Assembly (NCBI GenBank): GCA_021772755.1
Contig: JAJFLJ010000167.1
Coordinates: 1-37,418, forward strand
Length of the DNA stretch: 37,418 nucleotides
Source of the DNA: Candidatus Sumerlaeota bacterium
GTDB taxonomy: Bacteria; Sumerlaeota; Sumerlaeia; SLMS01; JAHLLQ01
Direction of reading: 5' to 3'
The position numbers and the translations under genes were made by a program. Of this stretch, positions 15,106-22,720 are shown piece after piece; position 1 is the stretch's first letter; the number at the start of each line of letters is the position of its first letter. The notes beneath the pieces were generated by a model. That model was not told the DNA's origin and searched no databases. It worked only from the letters and a program-made list of their open reading frames with translations.

Positions 15106-16836
15106 TCAGTGATTTTCGTCCCCGGATTCACCCCAGACGATCAGTTCGCAGAGGCGGGCCCGCGTGACGCCCGGCTGGAAGGCGGGTTCGTCGATTTCGA
15201 GGCGAATCCACTCCACGGGCCGGGGGTCGGCCACTTGGATGCGCTCGCGATCGACCGGTTCGTCGCGGGCCGCTGTGGCGAGCGGACTCCACCCCGCAGC
15301 GGCGTTGGCCCGCCCCAGAATCCTGAAACTCCTGACGTTGAAGTGCCCCGAGAAGCCGCAGGCGGACGCGTGGACGACGTCGATGGCTCCGATGCGGGCG
15401 GGCTTCAGCAGACGGTATTCGACCCAGGGGCGCTGGTCGCTGGCGTCGGCGGACCAATAGTGGGTCATGCTGCGGTCGAAACGGGCCTGACCATCGATGA
15501 GGGACTCGGGCCCGGTCAGGGCGCCGGTGCCCGGCGAGGAATCGCTAACCTGGAGGTCGATGCGGACGAGACCCTCCGCTTCGCCCAGTCCTGGGAGTTC
15601 GGGACGGCCCGGCTGGACAACCAAGGCGCGGCGTACCAAGCGGCCGGAGAGGTCGGCCATCCTAGCGGGGTCGAGGCCGCCGATCATGAGGCGGCTTCCG
15701 GCGGGCGGCAGAACGGCGGCGTCGGCGACTCCGGTTTCGAGAAGCCGCCCGGCGATGCTTTCCGCAGAGGGGAGGCGGGTCGCGGACGATTCGCTGCCGA
15801 ACTCGAAGAACCAGAGGCGGCGGCCGTCGGAATCCGTTGCGAGAAACGTTCGAACGTCCGCTTCTCCCCCGCCGTGCCCGCCAAGCAGTTCACCTTGTCG
15901 AAGAAACCATCGGCCTGCGGTGGTGGTGTAGAGGGAGAGCTGTGTGCGGAGGTCGAGTTCGAAGTCCAGAATCAGGAACTTCGAGCCACTGATCGAATCG
16001 GATATCTGCCCGGGGAGGTCCGGCGGCAGAACGAGGGCGTACTGGTCGTCCTGGAGGGAAAGGCGGTCCATATCGACCGGGCGCGAAGGCACCCACTGGC
16101 GGTGTTCCGGGGGGAGGCCTGAGTCCCAAACGGAGCGGTGGGGCCGGGCGTTGAGCGACCCGGGCTGGAGCGGAACGGCGATGGTTCCGGCTGGCCATTC
16201 CTGGCCGACGCCCGTGGCGGCGACGAACTCGCCGGAATAGAGGGAGAGGCCGCTCCCCGCGCGTCCATTGAGGGAGAACACCTCGAAGCGTGTGCCGTCA
16301 TCGGTGGCGAGCCACGCCTGCACGGCTTCGGCGTCGTCGAGTTCGAAGCGCTCCTCGGGAGAAACGCGGAGAACGACGCCCTCGGGAGGCCAGGCGTGAA
16401 TGCGCTCGCCATCGAAGTGAAAACCGTCGAGCCACGGCGGATCGAGCGGCGAGGGGGCGTAGGAGAGCACGAGGGAGGGGGCGTATTCGAGCTCGCCGAC
16501 GAGCTCTGCCAGTTCCTTGGATATCCAGGGACCGGGGGTCAGCACCCGGGAAACGGCGAGCTGCGGCTCGGAGTCGAAGAGCACGGCCCAGGCGGGACTC
16601 TCGCGGTGGGCGATGACCTCGCTGGACCGGGCGGTCTCCAGGCCGGGAAGGATTTCGCGGGTGAAGTGCTCCTCGAACTTCTGAAGGCCGGTCTCGGGAA
16701 GCGGCTCCTGGGCGGGGAGGGTCTGGAGCAACAGGCCCGCCAGCGCCGTCGGCAGGAATCGCCGAATGCAGGTTGAAGAAGCGCCCGCCCCTGGGCGTAT
16801 TCTTCGGAAATATCCTCCTGGGAGTGTGCGGCTCAT
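15106..16836 (-). CDS. Secreted protein with C-terminal discoidin (F5/8 type C-like) domain
   Basis: This is up to 576 residues. The hydrophobic export signal (RRFLPTALAGLLLQTLPAQ) begins about 24 residues inside the ATG-initiated frame. The middle 350 residues are not recognised; they contain paired acidic and aromatic strands such as YALVLPPDLPGQISDS. Residues about 425-570 match a galactose-binding-like discoidin fold: LTGPESLIDGQ, WVEYRLLKPARIGAIDV, FNVRSFRILGRA, PVEWIRLEID, LCELIVWGE. Such domains bind carbohydrates or surfaces. The start is uncertain: the only ATG (16836-16834) overlaps the ATG of the divergent gene, and no other ATG, GTG or TTG lies between it and the signal peptide. 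A rare ATT at 16767 would begin exactly at the signal peptide. The downstream neighbour is the giant propeller gene on the same strand. Confidence 0.8.
   Translation of the reverse strand: MSRTLPGGYFRRIRPGAGASSTCIRRFLPTALAGLLLQTLPAQEPLPETGLQKFEEHFTREILPGLETARSSEVIAHRESPAWAVLFDSEPQLAVSRVLTPGPWISKELAELVGELEYAPSLVLSYAPSPLDPPWLDGFHFDGERIHAWPPEGVVLRVSPEERFELDDAEAVQAWLATDDGTRFEVFSLNGRAGSGLSLYSGEFVAATGVGQEWPAGTIAVPLQPGSLNARPHRSVWDSGLPPEHRQWVPSRPVDMDRLSLQDDQYALVLPPDLPGQISDSISGSKFLILDFELDLRTQLSLYTTTAGRWFLRQGELLGGHGGGEADVRTFLATDSDGRRLWFFEFGSESSATRLPSAESIAGRLLETGVADAAVLPPAGSRLMIGGLDPARMADLSGRLVRRALVVQPGRPELPGLGEAEGLVRIDLQVSDSSPGTGALTGPESLIDGQARFDRSMTHYWSADASDQRPWVEYRLLKPARIGAIDVVHASACGFSGHFNVRSFRILGRANAAAGWSPLATAARDEPVDRERIQVADPRPVEWIRLEIDEPAFQPGVTRARLCELIVWGESGDENH
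16773..16803 (+). promoter_or_regulatory. Candidate promoter for the 16.8-kb plus-strand unit
   Basis: TTGAAG (16773-16778) and TATTCT (16798-16803) are separated by 19 bases, about 30 bases before the ATG at 16835. Both hexamers match the sigma-70 consensus at four of six positions and the spacing is long, so this is suggestive only. If it is real, the minus-strand gene most likely starts inside it rather than at 16836. Confidence 0.35.
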
Positions 16837-17566
16837 GAAAAAGGTCCTGATCGGTTGCGGCATCATGGTGTTGTTGATGGTGATCGCCGTTGTGGGAATC
16901 GGAATCTTCGGCGTACGTAAAATCGGCCAGTTCGGCAAGAGCATGGAACAGGCGCAGATCAGCCTGATGACGCTGGACCAGGACTTCGCCTTCGACATTC
17001 CGACGGGGGGCGACGGACTCGACGCGGACCGGTTCCAGGAGTACCTGGCGGCGCGCAGGGCGCTGATCGAGCGCACGAGCCAGGTCCGCCTGGTGGCGAA
17101 GCTGATCGCGCTGGAAGAGGGCCAGCAGCCCGACGTCGGCGCCGGCGACATCCTGAACATGGTGGGCGAGATTCCGAAGCTGATGCAGGCCTACGCGGAC
17201 ACACTGCGGGCCGCGGAGATGTCGACGGAGGAGTACGCGTGGTACGCCATCGAAACGCTGAAGGCGATCCGCGGCGCGGCGGACCAGGGCGATCCGGAGT
17301 ACGCGAAGGCCTGGGCGGAGGTGGAACGAACCGCCGCCGAAATCGAGACGGCGTTCGCGCAACAGCAGGCCAACCCCGAGATCCAGAAGCTGCAGGGCGC
17401 CATCGAGGCGGACCTGGAACGCGCGACCGAAGGCGATGTGCCGGAAGGGGACATCGCCCTCGTGATGCAGGCGAAGGAGCAACTGGCGAAGAACCCGGAG
17501 ATGCTGCTCGTCGAGGTCATGATCACCCTCTTCCTGAACAACACCTATTCGGCCACGGGATACTGA
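16835..17566 (+). CDS. Membrane-anchored helical protein, unknown function
   Basis: This is a 243-residue protein. MKKVLIGCGIMVLLMVIAVVGIGIFGV is a single N-terminal membrane segment or uncleaved signal. The rest is predicted mostly helical and acidic, rich in Ala, Glu and Gln (EVERTAAEIETAFAQQQ, QLAKNPEMLLVEVMITLFL), which suggests a coiled or helical-bundle ectodomain. No known domain is recognised. ATG at 16835 is preferred over the upstream in-frame ATG near 16768 and a GTG at 16826 because it begins directly at the membrane segment. The Shine-Dalgarno sequence is weak (GGGAG, somewhat far). It is the first gene of a plus-strand group and is followed 29 bases later by another small N-anchored protein, so the two may form a pair. 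Confidence 0.8.
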   Translation: MKKVLIGCGIMVLLMVIAVVGIGIFGVRKIGQFGKSMEQAQISLMTLDQDFAFDIPTGGDGLDADRFQEYLAARRALIERTSQVRLVAKLIALEEGQQPDVGAGDILNMVGEIPKLMQAYADTLRAAEMSTEEYAWYAIETLKAIRGAADQGDPEYAKAWAEVERTAAEIETAFAQQQANPEIQKLQGAIEADLERATEGDVPEGDIALVMQAKEQLAKNPEMLLVEVMITLFLNNTYSATGY

Positions 17567-17595
17567 GCCGAAGACACCCGACCAAGGAGTTTCTC

Positions 17596-17874
17596 ATGAA
17601 ACCGGAAACGAACGGCATCAAGGGATTGCTCGTGCTGGTGGCGCTGCTGTTGGCGGCGAACCTGGTGGCGACCCTGTCGGCGAGGGAGCCGGGGGCGGCG
17701 GTGGTCGTCCCCTCGGCACAGGCCGGCCAGGTGCTGAAGATCGACGGACCCGTCCTGGTCACCACGAACGACGCGGGCGATGCGATCACGGTGTGGCAGC
17801 TGGGCCGGTACGTGAACGACGGGTACGAGTCCGTCAAGGCCCGGACGTACGACGCGGCCTCGTCCCGGCACTGA
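17596..17874 (+). CDS. Small membrane-anchored or secreted protein, unknown function
   Basis: This is a 92-residue protein. Residues about 9-30 (IKGLLVLVALLLAANLVATL) form one hydrophobic segment. The remainder, including VLKIDGPVLVTTNDAGDA and VWQLGRYVNDGY, looks like a small beta-rich domain. I do not recognise the family. The start is well supported: AAGGAG at 17584-17589 lies 6 bases before the ATG. It follows the 243-residue anchored protein by 29 bases and is probably co-transcribed with it. The FHA-kinase start lies 101 bases downstream with no terminator between. Confidence 0.75.
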   Translation: MKPETNGIKGLLVLVALLLAANLVATLSAREPGAAVVVPSAQAGQVLKIDGPVLVTTNDAGDAITVWQLGRYVNDGYESVKARTYDAASSRH

Positions 17875-17975
17875 CGGGGCGGGCGGACGCCTCCTTTCCG
17901 TTTGCCCTGTCCAGCCCGGGTCGCATGCTTCCTCCCGGACCGGTTCAGGGGCGAGTCCCTCCGGACGGGAGAGCC

Positions 17976-19274
17976 ATGCATATCGGCATCGCCGTAAGCG
18001 GCAAGAACAGGGCACCCACGACGTACGTCTTCGACCAGCCGGAGATATCCCTCGGCCGGTCGTCGCGGAACGATATCGTGTTCGATCCCGTGATCGACGG
18101 CGCGGTGTCGCGCTGCCACGCGGTGGTGAAGTGCCTGGGCGAGGGCCGCTTCGTTCTGGAGGACCTGGGGAGCACGCAGGGCACGTTCGTCAACAACCAC
18201 CGGATCAAGGGATCGGTCTCCCTGAGTTCGCGCGACAGCATCGTGCTGGGGGTGGACGGGCCGAGGGTCAGCGTAAGTTTCGAGCGCGACAACGAAAGCA
18301 CGACGGAAAGCGACGAGTTGCTGCGGGCGCCTTCCGCGGCGCACTTCCCCCTGGCGCTCTACGGGGACTTTCCTAGCCGGTACAGCGTGTTCCAGAAGAT
18401 CGGCGAAGGCGGCTACGGCCAGGTCTGGCGCGCGCGAAGGCGCGACACGGAGACGTGGGACGCGATCAAGTTCCTTCGGCCCGAACTGCTGATCGGCGGC
18501 TCCTCCTCTTCGTCGATGGTGCGCATCGACACGCTCGGAGAGCGTTTCCGGCGCGAGGCGGAGGTGACCCGCATGCTCTCGCGCGAGGGCATCCGCGGGA
18601 TCGTCCGCGTGGACGAGGTGGGCGGCGATTCGCGCGAGGGCTTTCTGTACATGGTGATGGAGTACATCGAGGGGGAGTCGCTGGACGAGATCGTGATGCG
18701 CCGGCGCGAACTGCACGAGGAGGCGATCTGCCGCTACCTGGGACAGGTGGCCGGTGCACTGCACGCGGCGCACGACTTCGAGTGGCAGGACGAGTCGGCG
18801 AACACGCGCATGCGCGGCATCGTCCACCGCGACGTGAAGCCGAGTAACATCCTGGTGCGCAAGTCCGACGACCAGGCGATCCTCTGCGACTTCGGCATCG
18901 CGGCCCTTCAGGAGGGCGGCGAGCGCCTGACGCTTCCGCAGATGCGCGTGTTCACGTACAAGTTCACGGCGCCGGAGGTGCTGCTGGAGAACATCATCAC
19001 GCCGGCCACGGACCTCTGGGGGCTGGCGGTCACGGCCTACGTTCTGCTGACGGGGGGGTTCTTTCCCTACGGCGGAATGGGGATGGGGGAAACGCTGAAG
19101 GCGATCGAGGAACGGAATTTGATTCCGGTGAAGAGCTATCGGGGACGGATGAACGAGGACCTCTCCGCGTTCGTGGAGTCGGCGCTCGATCCGCTCCCCG
19201 AGAAACGTCCGCCGACGGCGGAAGCATGGATGAAGGCGATGAAACGATTCGAACAGGAGGCGGTGGCAGGATGA
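17976..19274 (+). CDS. FHA-Ser/Thr protein kinase, cytoplasmic
   Basis: This is a 432-residue protein with an N-terminal FHA domain (about 1-105; ISLGRSSRNDIVF, SRCHAVV, LGSTQGTFVNN) fused to a Hanks-type kinase (about 130-425). Kinase motifs are complete: glycine loop IGEGGYGQVWRAR, AIKFL with the ATP-binding Lys, HRDVKPSN, DFG and FTAPE. A Ser-rich insertion (GGSSSSSMVR) lies between the Lys and the C-helix. There is no transmembrane segment, so it acts in the cytoplasm. The FHA domain may bind an autophosphorylated site or another phosphothreonine protein. ATG at 17976 starts right at the FHA fold, with GGGAGA just upstream; the frame is open further back. Its stop overlaps the start of the CRTAC1-like gene (ATGA), so the two are translationally coupled and probably act in one pathway. 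Confidence 0.94.
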   Translation: MHIGIAVSGKNRAPTTYVFDQPEISLGRSSRNDIVFDPVIDGAVSRCHAVVKCLGEGRFVLEDLGSTQGTFVNNHRIKGSVSLSSRDSIVLGVDGPRVSVSFERDNESTTESDELLRAPSAAHFPLALYGDFPSRYSVFQKIGEGGYGQVWRARRRDTETWDAIKFLRPELLIGGSSSSSMVRIDTLGERFRREAEVTRMLSREGIRGIVRVDEVGGDSREGFLYMVMEYIEGESLDEIVMRRRELHEEAICRYLGQVAGALHAAHDFEWQDESANTRMRGIVHRDVKPSNILVRKSDDQAILCDFGIAALQEGGERLTLPQMRVFTYKFTAPEVLLENIITPATDLWGLAVTAYVLLTGGFFPYGGMGMGETLKAIEERNLIPVKSYRGRMNEDLSAFVESALDPLPEKRPPTAEAWMKAMKRFEQEAVAG

Positions 19275-20851
19275 GAAACGGAATTCGGCACGCAATGGCG
19301 GGACTGGCGGCGGCGGCGCTCGCCGCGACGGCGGGGGCGCAGACGTTCTCGGAACAGGGCGCGACGGTGCTTGGAGGATACGACGCGGCGCGGGGGTTCA
19401 GCGGTTCCTTCGGGGACATCGACAACGACGGCGATCCCGACCTGCTGATCCAGGGATGGGCTTCGGCGCGCCGCTTCTTTCGCAACAACACGGTGGGAAC
19501 GGGTTCGGCCACCTACACCGACATCACGGTGTCCGGCGGCATCATCGCCAACGACACGACGGGATGGAGCGCCGCGTGGGGCGACTACGACGGCGACGGC
19601 TTCGTGGACGTGTTCCTCGGAGAGAGCAACACGGGCTCGGGCATCGCCGGCGACCTCTTCCACAACAACGGCAACGCCACGTTCACCAACGTCAGCCAGT
19701 CGACCATCAACGATCCCGGCTTCCACCAGAACGTCGCGTGGAACGACGCGAATCTCGACGGCCTTCCCGATCTCGTGATCGGCATGGAAGGCCCCGAGCC
19801 GCACGAGGTCTACGTGCAGAACCAGGACGGTTCCTTCACGCAGTCCGGCCAGGCCGCCGGTCTTTGGATCCCCTATACCGGCAGCCTGTACGGAAAGGGC
19901 TACGGTCTCGCGATCGGCGACTACGACGACGATGGCGACTACGACCTCTACATCTCCACATGCCGCACCGGCGGAAACATTCCGAACAACTTCTTCCACA
20001 ACATGCTGGTGGAGGACGGCTTCCTGCACTACGTGGACCTGGCCGACTCCAACGGAACGCAGGTCCGGGACAACAGCTACGGCTCGGAGTTCGTGGACTT
20101 CGACGACGACGGCGACCTGGAGCTCTACATGACGGGCGCCGACGGACAGGAAACCAAGATCTGGCGCAACGACGGCGGCGGAACGTGGACCGACGTGAAG
20201 ACGATCCTGGGGCACCGCGTCCTCTCCAACGACGGCGGCGACTTCAACGGCTCGAAGGCCGTGGACTACGACAACGACGGGGACCTCGATCTCTACTTCC
20301 ACGACAACCGCGTCGCCAACGGCCAGAACTCCGCACGGCGCCTGTTCCGCAACGACGGCGACTGGGTCTTCACCGACGTGACCGTCGCCGAGGGCGTCTT
20401 CTCCACGAACGAGTCGGGATACGACAGCGCATGGGCGGATTTCGACATGGACGGGGACATGGACCTGTTTTCCGCGACGGACTCGGGGATCCCGGAGCGC
20501 TTCTTCGTGAGCAACGCCTCGACCAACGGCAACCACTGGCTCCACATCCGCCCGCGCATGGCGGAAGGCGTCCGCAACACGCGGGCGATCGGGGCGAAGC
20601 TCTTCGTGACGATCGACGAAGGCACGCCGCAGGAGCGCACGCTGCGCCGCGAAGCGAACACCAACGCGGGAACGTTCAACCAGAGCGACGTGCCGGTCCA
20701 CTTCGGACTGGGCCAGGCGGCGGTCGTCGACAAGGTCCGCATCGTCTGGCCGGACGGAAGCGAGAACACCTGGACGGACATCGCTGCGGACCAGTACATC
20801 ACGCTGCGTCAGACGAACGGAACCGACGGGGACGGGTTCGTTCTGTACTGA
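19271..20851 (+). CDS. Secreted CRTAC1-like protein: VCBS/FG-GAP propeller with ASPIC/UnbV domain
   Basis: This is a 526-residue protein. Residues 1-24 (RHAMAGLAAAALAATAGAQ) are a signal peptide. Residues about 25-430 form a propeller with calcium-loop blades (FGDIDNDGDPDLLIQG, WGDYDGDGFVDVFLGE, IGDYDDDGDYDLYIS, DYDNDGDLDLYF). Residues about 435-520 match the ASPIC/UnbV module (IGAKLFVTID, VPVHFGLGQAAVVDKVRI, WPDGSENTW). CRTAC1-family proteins are exported; their bacterial function is unclear, with adhesion or ligand binding commonly suggested. AGGAGG lies about 10 bases before the ATG, and the ATGA overlap couples its translation to the FHA-kinase. A rho-independent hairpin follows 29 bases after the stop, so it closes this transcription unit. 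Confidence 0.93.
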   Translation: MRNGIRHAMAGLAAAALAATAGAQTFSEQGATVLGGYDAARGFSGSFGDIDNDGDPDLLIQGWASARRFFRNNTVGTGSATYTDITVSGGIIANDTTGWSAAWGDYDGDGFVDVFLGESNTGSGIAGDLFHNNGNATFTNVSQSTINDPGFHQNVAWNDANLDGLPDLVIGMEGPEPHEVYVQNQDGSFTQSGQAAGLWIPYTGSLYGKGYGLAIGDYDDDGDYDLYISTCRTGGNIPNNFFHNMLVEDGFLHYVDLADSNGTQVRDNSYGSEFVDFDDDGDLELYMTGADGQETKIWRNDGGGTWTDVKTILGHRVLSNDGGDFNGSKAVDYDNDGDLDLYFHDNRVANGQNSARRLFRNDGDWVFTDVTVAEGVFSTNESGYDSAWADFDMDGDMDLFSATDSGIPERFFVSNASTNGNHWLHIRPRMAEGVRNTRAIGAKLFVTIDEGTPQERTLRREANTNAGTFNQSDVPVHFGLGQAAVVDKVRIVWPDGSENTWTDIAADQYITLRQTNGTDGDGFVLY

Positions 20852-20880
20852 GAGAACCCCGACTCGCGGATGCATGTTTG

Positions 20881-20920
20881 CGCGCCCTGATCCCCCTTGC
20901 GATCGGGGCGCGTTTCGTTT
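20881..20920 (+). terminator. Rho-independent terminator after the CRTAC1-like gene
   Basis: CGCGCCCTGATC (20881-20892) pairs with GATCGGGGCGCG (20901-20912), with one G-T wobble and an 8-base loop, followed by TTTCGTTT. It ends the kinase-CRTAC1 unit. Confidence 0.85.
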
Positions 20921-20927
20921 CACGGTG

Positions 20928-20943
20928 GTCCACGAGAGTGGAC
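20928..20943. other. Short perfect hairpin upstream of the histidine kinase
   Basis: GTCCAC-GAGA-GTGGAC is a 6-bp stem with a GNRA-like tetraloop, 110 bases before the histidine kinase ATG and just past the terminator. It may belong to that gene's promoter or leader; nothing else in the 20921-21052 gap stands out. Confidence 0.3.
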
Positions 20944-21052
20944 GGGTTCTCTCCGCCGCTCGAAATCCCGCAGAAACCGGATGCGCGCCGCAACTCTTCG
21001 AAACCGCGACCGGAGGACCAGCCCACCCGACCACAAGAGCGCCCCGCCTCTC

Positions 21053-22642
21053 ATGCCCCGCCGCGCGACGAAGCTGCTGATTCTGATCGCCGACCAGTCG
21101 GTCCGGCGTGCTGCGGCTATTCTCGCCAGCCAGTCGGTCGGGAACGTCGAGGTCCACGAGGCGGCGGACGCGGTGGCCCTGGCGGAGATGCTGGCTGCGG
21201 GTCCGTTCGACCATGTGCTGCTGGACGAGTCGCTTGCCTGGGCCCGGGCGGAGAACGTGCTCGCGATGCTCCGGCGGCGGTCTCCCGCCACGACCGTGGT
21301 CATTCTGTCGGTCGATCCGACGGTGGAGTCCTTTCGCGAATGGGTTCGCAAGGGCGCGCGGGACGTGATCCCCGCGTCGATCGCGGGTCTGGTGGACGAT
21401 TTGCCGCAGGCGCTCCAGTCCTCCGTCTCCGAGCCGCAGCCGGTTGCCCCCGCTCCCGTTTCGCCGGTGGCTCCCCCGCCGCAGACCGCTCCCGACAAGC
21501 CCCTCTTCGGAGTCGAGCAGCGCTCCGCGACGCCAACCGTGGAATCGGGCATCGGATCGTTTCTCCTTTCCGGCGACGGACGCATTCTGGAAACCGACAA
21601 GGTCTTTCCCGGTCTCTTCGGCTACGACTCGGCCGAGCGCATGAAGGGCATGCGCCTGCAATCGCTCTGCGACGCGCAATCCGAACCCGCTCTGCGGGAG
21701 CTGACGAGCCCGACCTCGCCATCGCCGCGTTCGATCCGCGCCGTGTTCCTCGACGTGGCCGGCAAGCCGGTGTCCCTCGGCCTGCGGCGGACGTCGCTGC
21801 GGGGCGACGGAGCGGGACGGATTCGCGGAATCGCGTGGTGCGATCCGGGCGCCTCGCCGGCAAGCCCCCCTCCCCCGGCGCAGCCGCGCGCGGAGAAATC
21901 CGCCTCCGGGCTCGCCGAGTACGCGCACCTGGTCGCCCACGAGGTGCGCACACCGGTCGAGAATCTTCGCCGCATCGCCCGCCTGATCATGATGGAACAC
22001 AAGCGCCAGCTCGGGACCGATGGCGAAGAGCTGCTGGAGCAACTGATGTCGGGCGCGAACGACGCCTCGCGCATCGTGGGCGAACTGCTGACGATGGCGG
22101 AGCTGGACGGGACGGAGAAAATCCGGACGCAACCCCACGACCTCTCGCACATCGTCGACGACGTGCTGGGGGAACTGGAGTCGGTGGTCCAGGAGTCCGG
22201 CGCTGAGATTTCCCTCCAGGGCAACGCGTCGGTCCTGGGAGAGGGAACGGCGCTGAGGCTGCTCTTCCGCAATCTGATCGAGAATTCCATCAAGTTCCGC
22301 GGCGACCGCCCGCCACGGATCGGGATCGGCGCGGAACGCGTCGGCGACGCATGGCGAATCGCCGTTTCCGACGACGGAATCGGCATCCCCCAGGCGGACC
22401 GCGAGCGCATCCTGAAGCCGTTCGTGCGGCTGCATCCCCGCAACCGCTATCCGGGAACGGGCCTGGGGCTCTCGCTGTGCGAGAAGATCGTCCGGCTGCA
22501 CGGTTCGGAACTGGAGATCGGCGACGGAGACGGTGGCGGCACGGTCGTCTCCTTCCACCTGCCTTCGGCGGATACGCTGCCCGCCGAGCATGCCCGAGAC
22601 GCCGCTGCGGAGCACGCCGGGGAGCCGTCGTTCGAGACTTGA
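21053..22642 (+). CDS. Soluble hybrid histidine kinase: receiver-like, PAS-like, HisKA, HATPase
   Basis: This is a 529-residue protein. Residues 5-110 look like a receiver domain (LLILIADQ, FDHVLLDESL, VVILSVD, KGARDVIPA), although the usual acidic pair near the N-terminus is reduced to one Asp. A Pro-rich linker follows. A weak PAS-like segment (about 165-285) precedes a classical HisKA motif with His296 in AHEVRTPVENL. The ATPase domain has NLIENSIKFRG, DDGIGIP, FVRLHPRNRYPGTGLGLSL, all intact and of the bacteriophytochrome-kinase type. No membrane segment is present. The start is uncertain: ATG 21053 begins at the receiver but lacks a good Shine-Dalgarno sequence; an in-frame ATG at 20981 is an alternative. 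A c-di-GMP enzyme follows 78 bases later on the same strand and has its own receiver, so it is the natural phosphotransfer partner. Confidence 0.92.
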   Translation: MPRRATKLLILIADQSVRRAAAILASQSVGNVEVHEAADAVALAEMLAAGPFDHVLLDESLAWARAENVLAMLRRRSPATTVVILSVDPTVESFREWVRKGARDVIPASIAGLVDDLPQALQSSVSEPQPVAPAPVSPVAPPPQTAPDKPLFGVEQRSATPTVESGIGSFLLSGDGRILETDKVFPGLFGYDSAERMKGMRLQSLCDAQSEPALRELTSPTSPSPRSIRAVFLDVAGKPVSLGLRRTSLRGDGAGRIRGIAWCDPGASPASPPPPAQPRAEKSASGLAEYAHLVAHEVRTPVENLRRIARLIMMEHKRQLGTDGEELLEQLMSGANDASRIVGELLTMAELDGTEKIRTQPHDLSHIVDDVLGELESVVQESGAEISLQGNASVLGEGTALRLLFRNLIENSIKFRGDRPPRIGIGAERVGDAWRIAVSDDGIGIPQADRERILKPFVRLHPRNRYPGTGLGLSLCEKIVRLHGSELEIGDGDGGGTVVSFHLPSADTLPAEHARDAAAEHAGEPSFET

Positions 22643-22720
22643 CGTGGTTCAGGGCCGCCCGGTCAAAGGCTCGTTTGGAAACGGAGGAAGGCACGATCCT
22701 GGACACCCGGCGGACACGAT

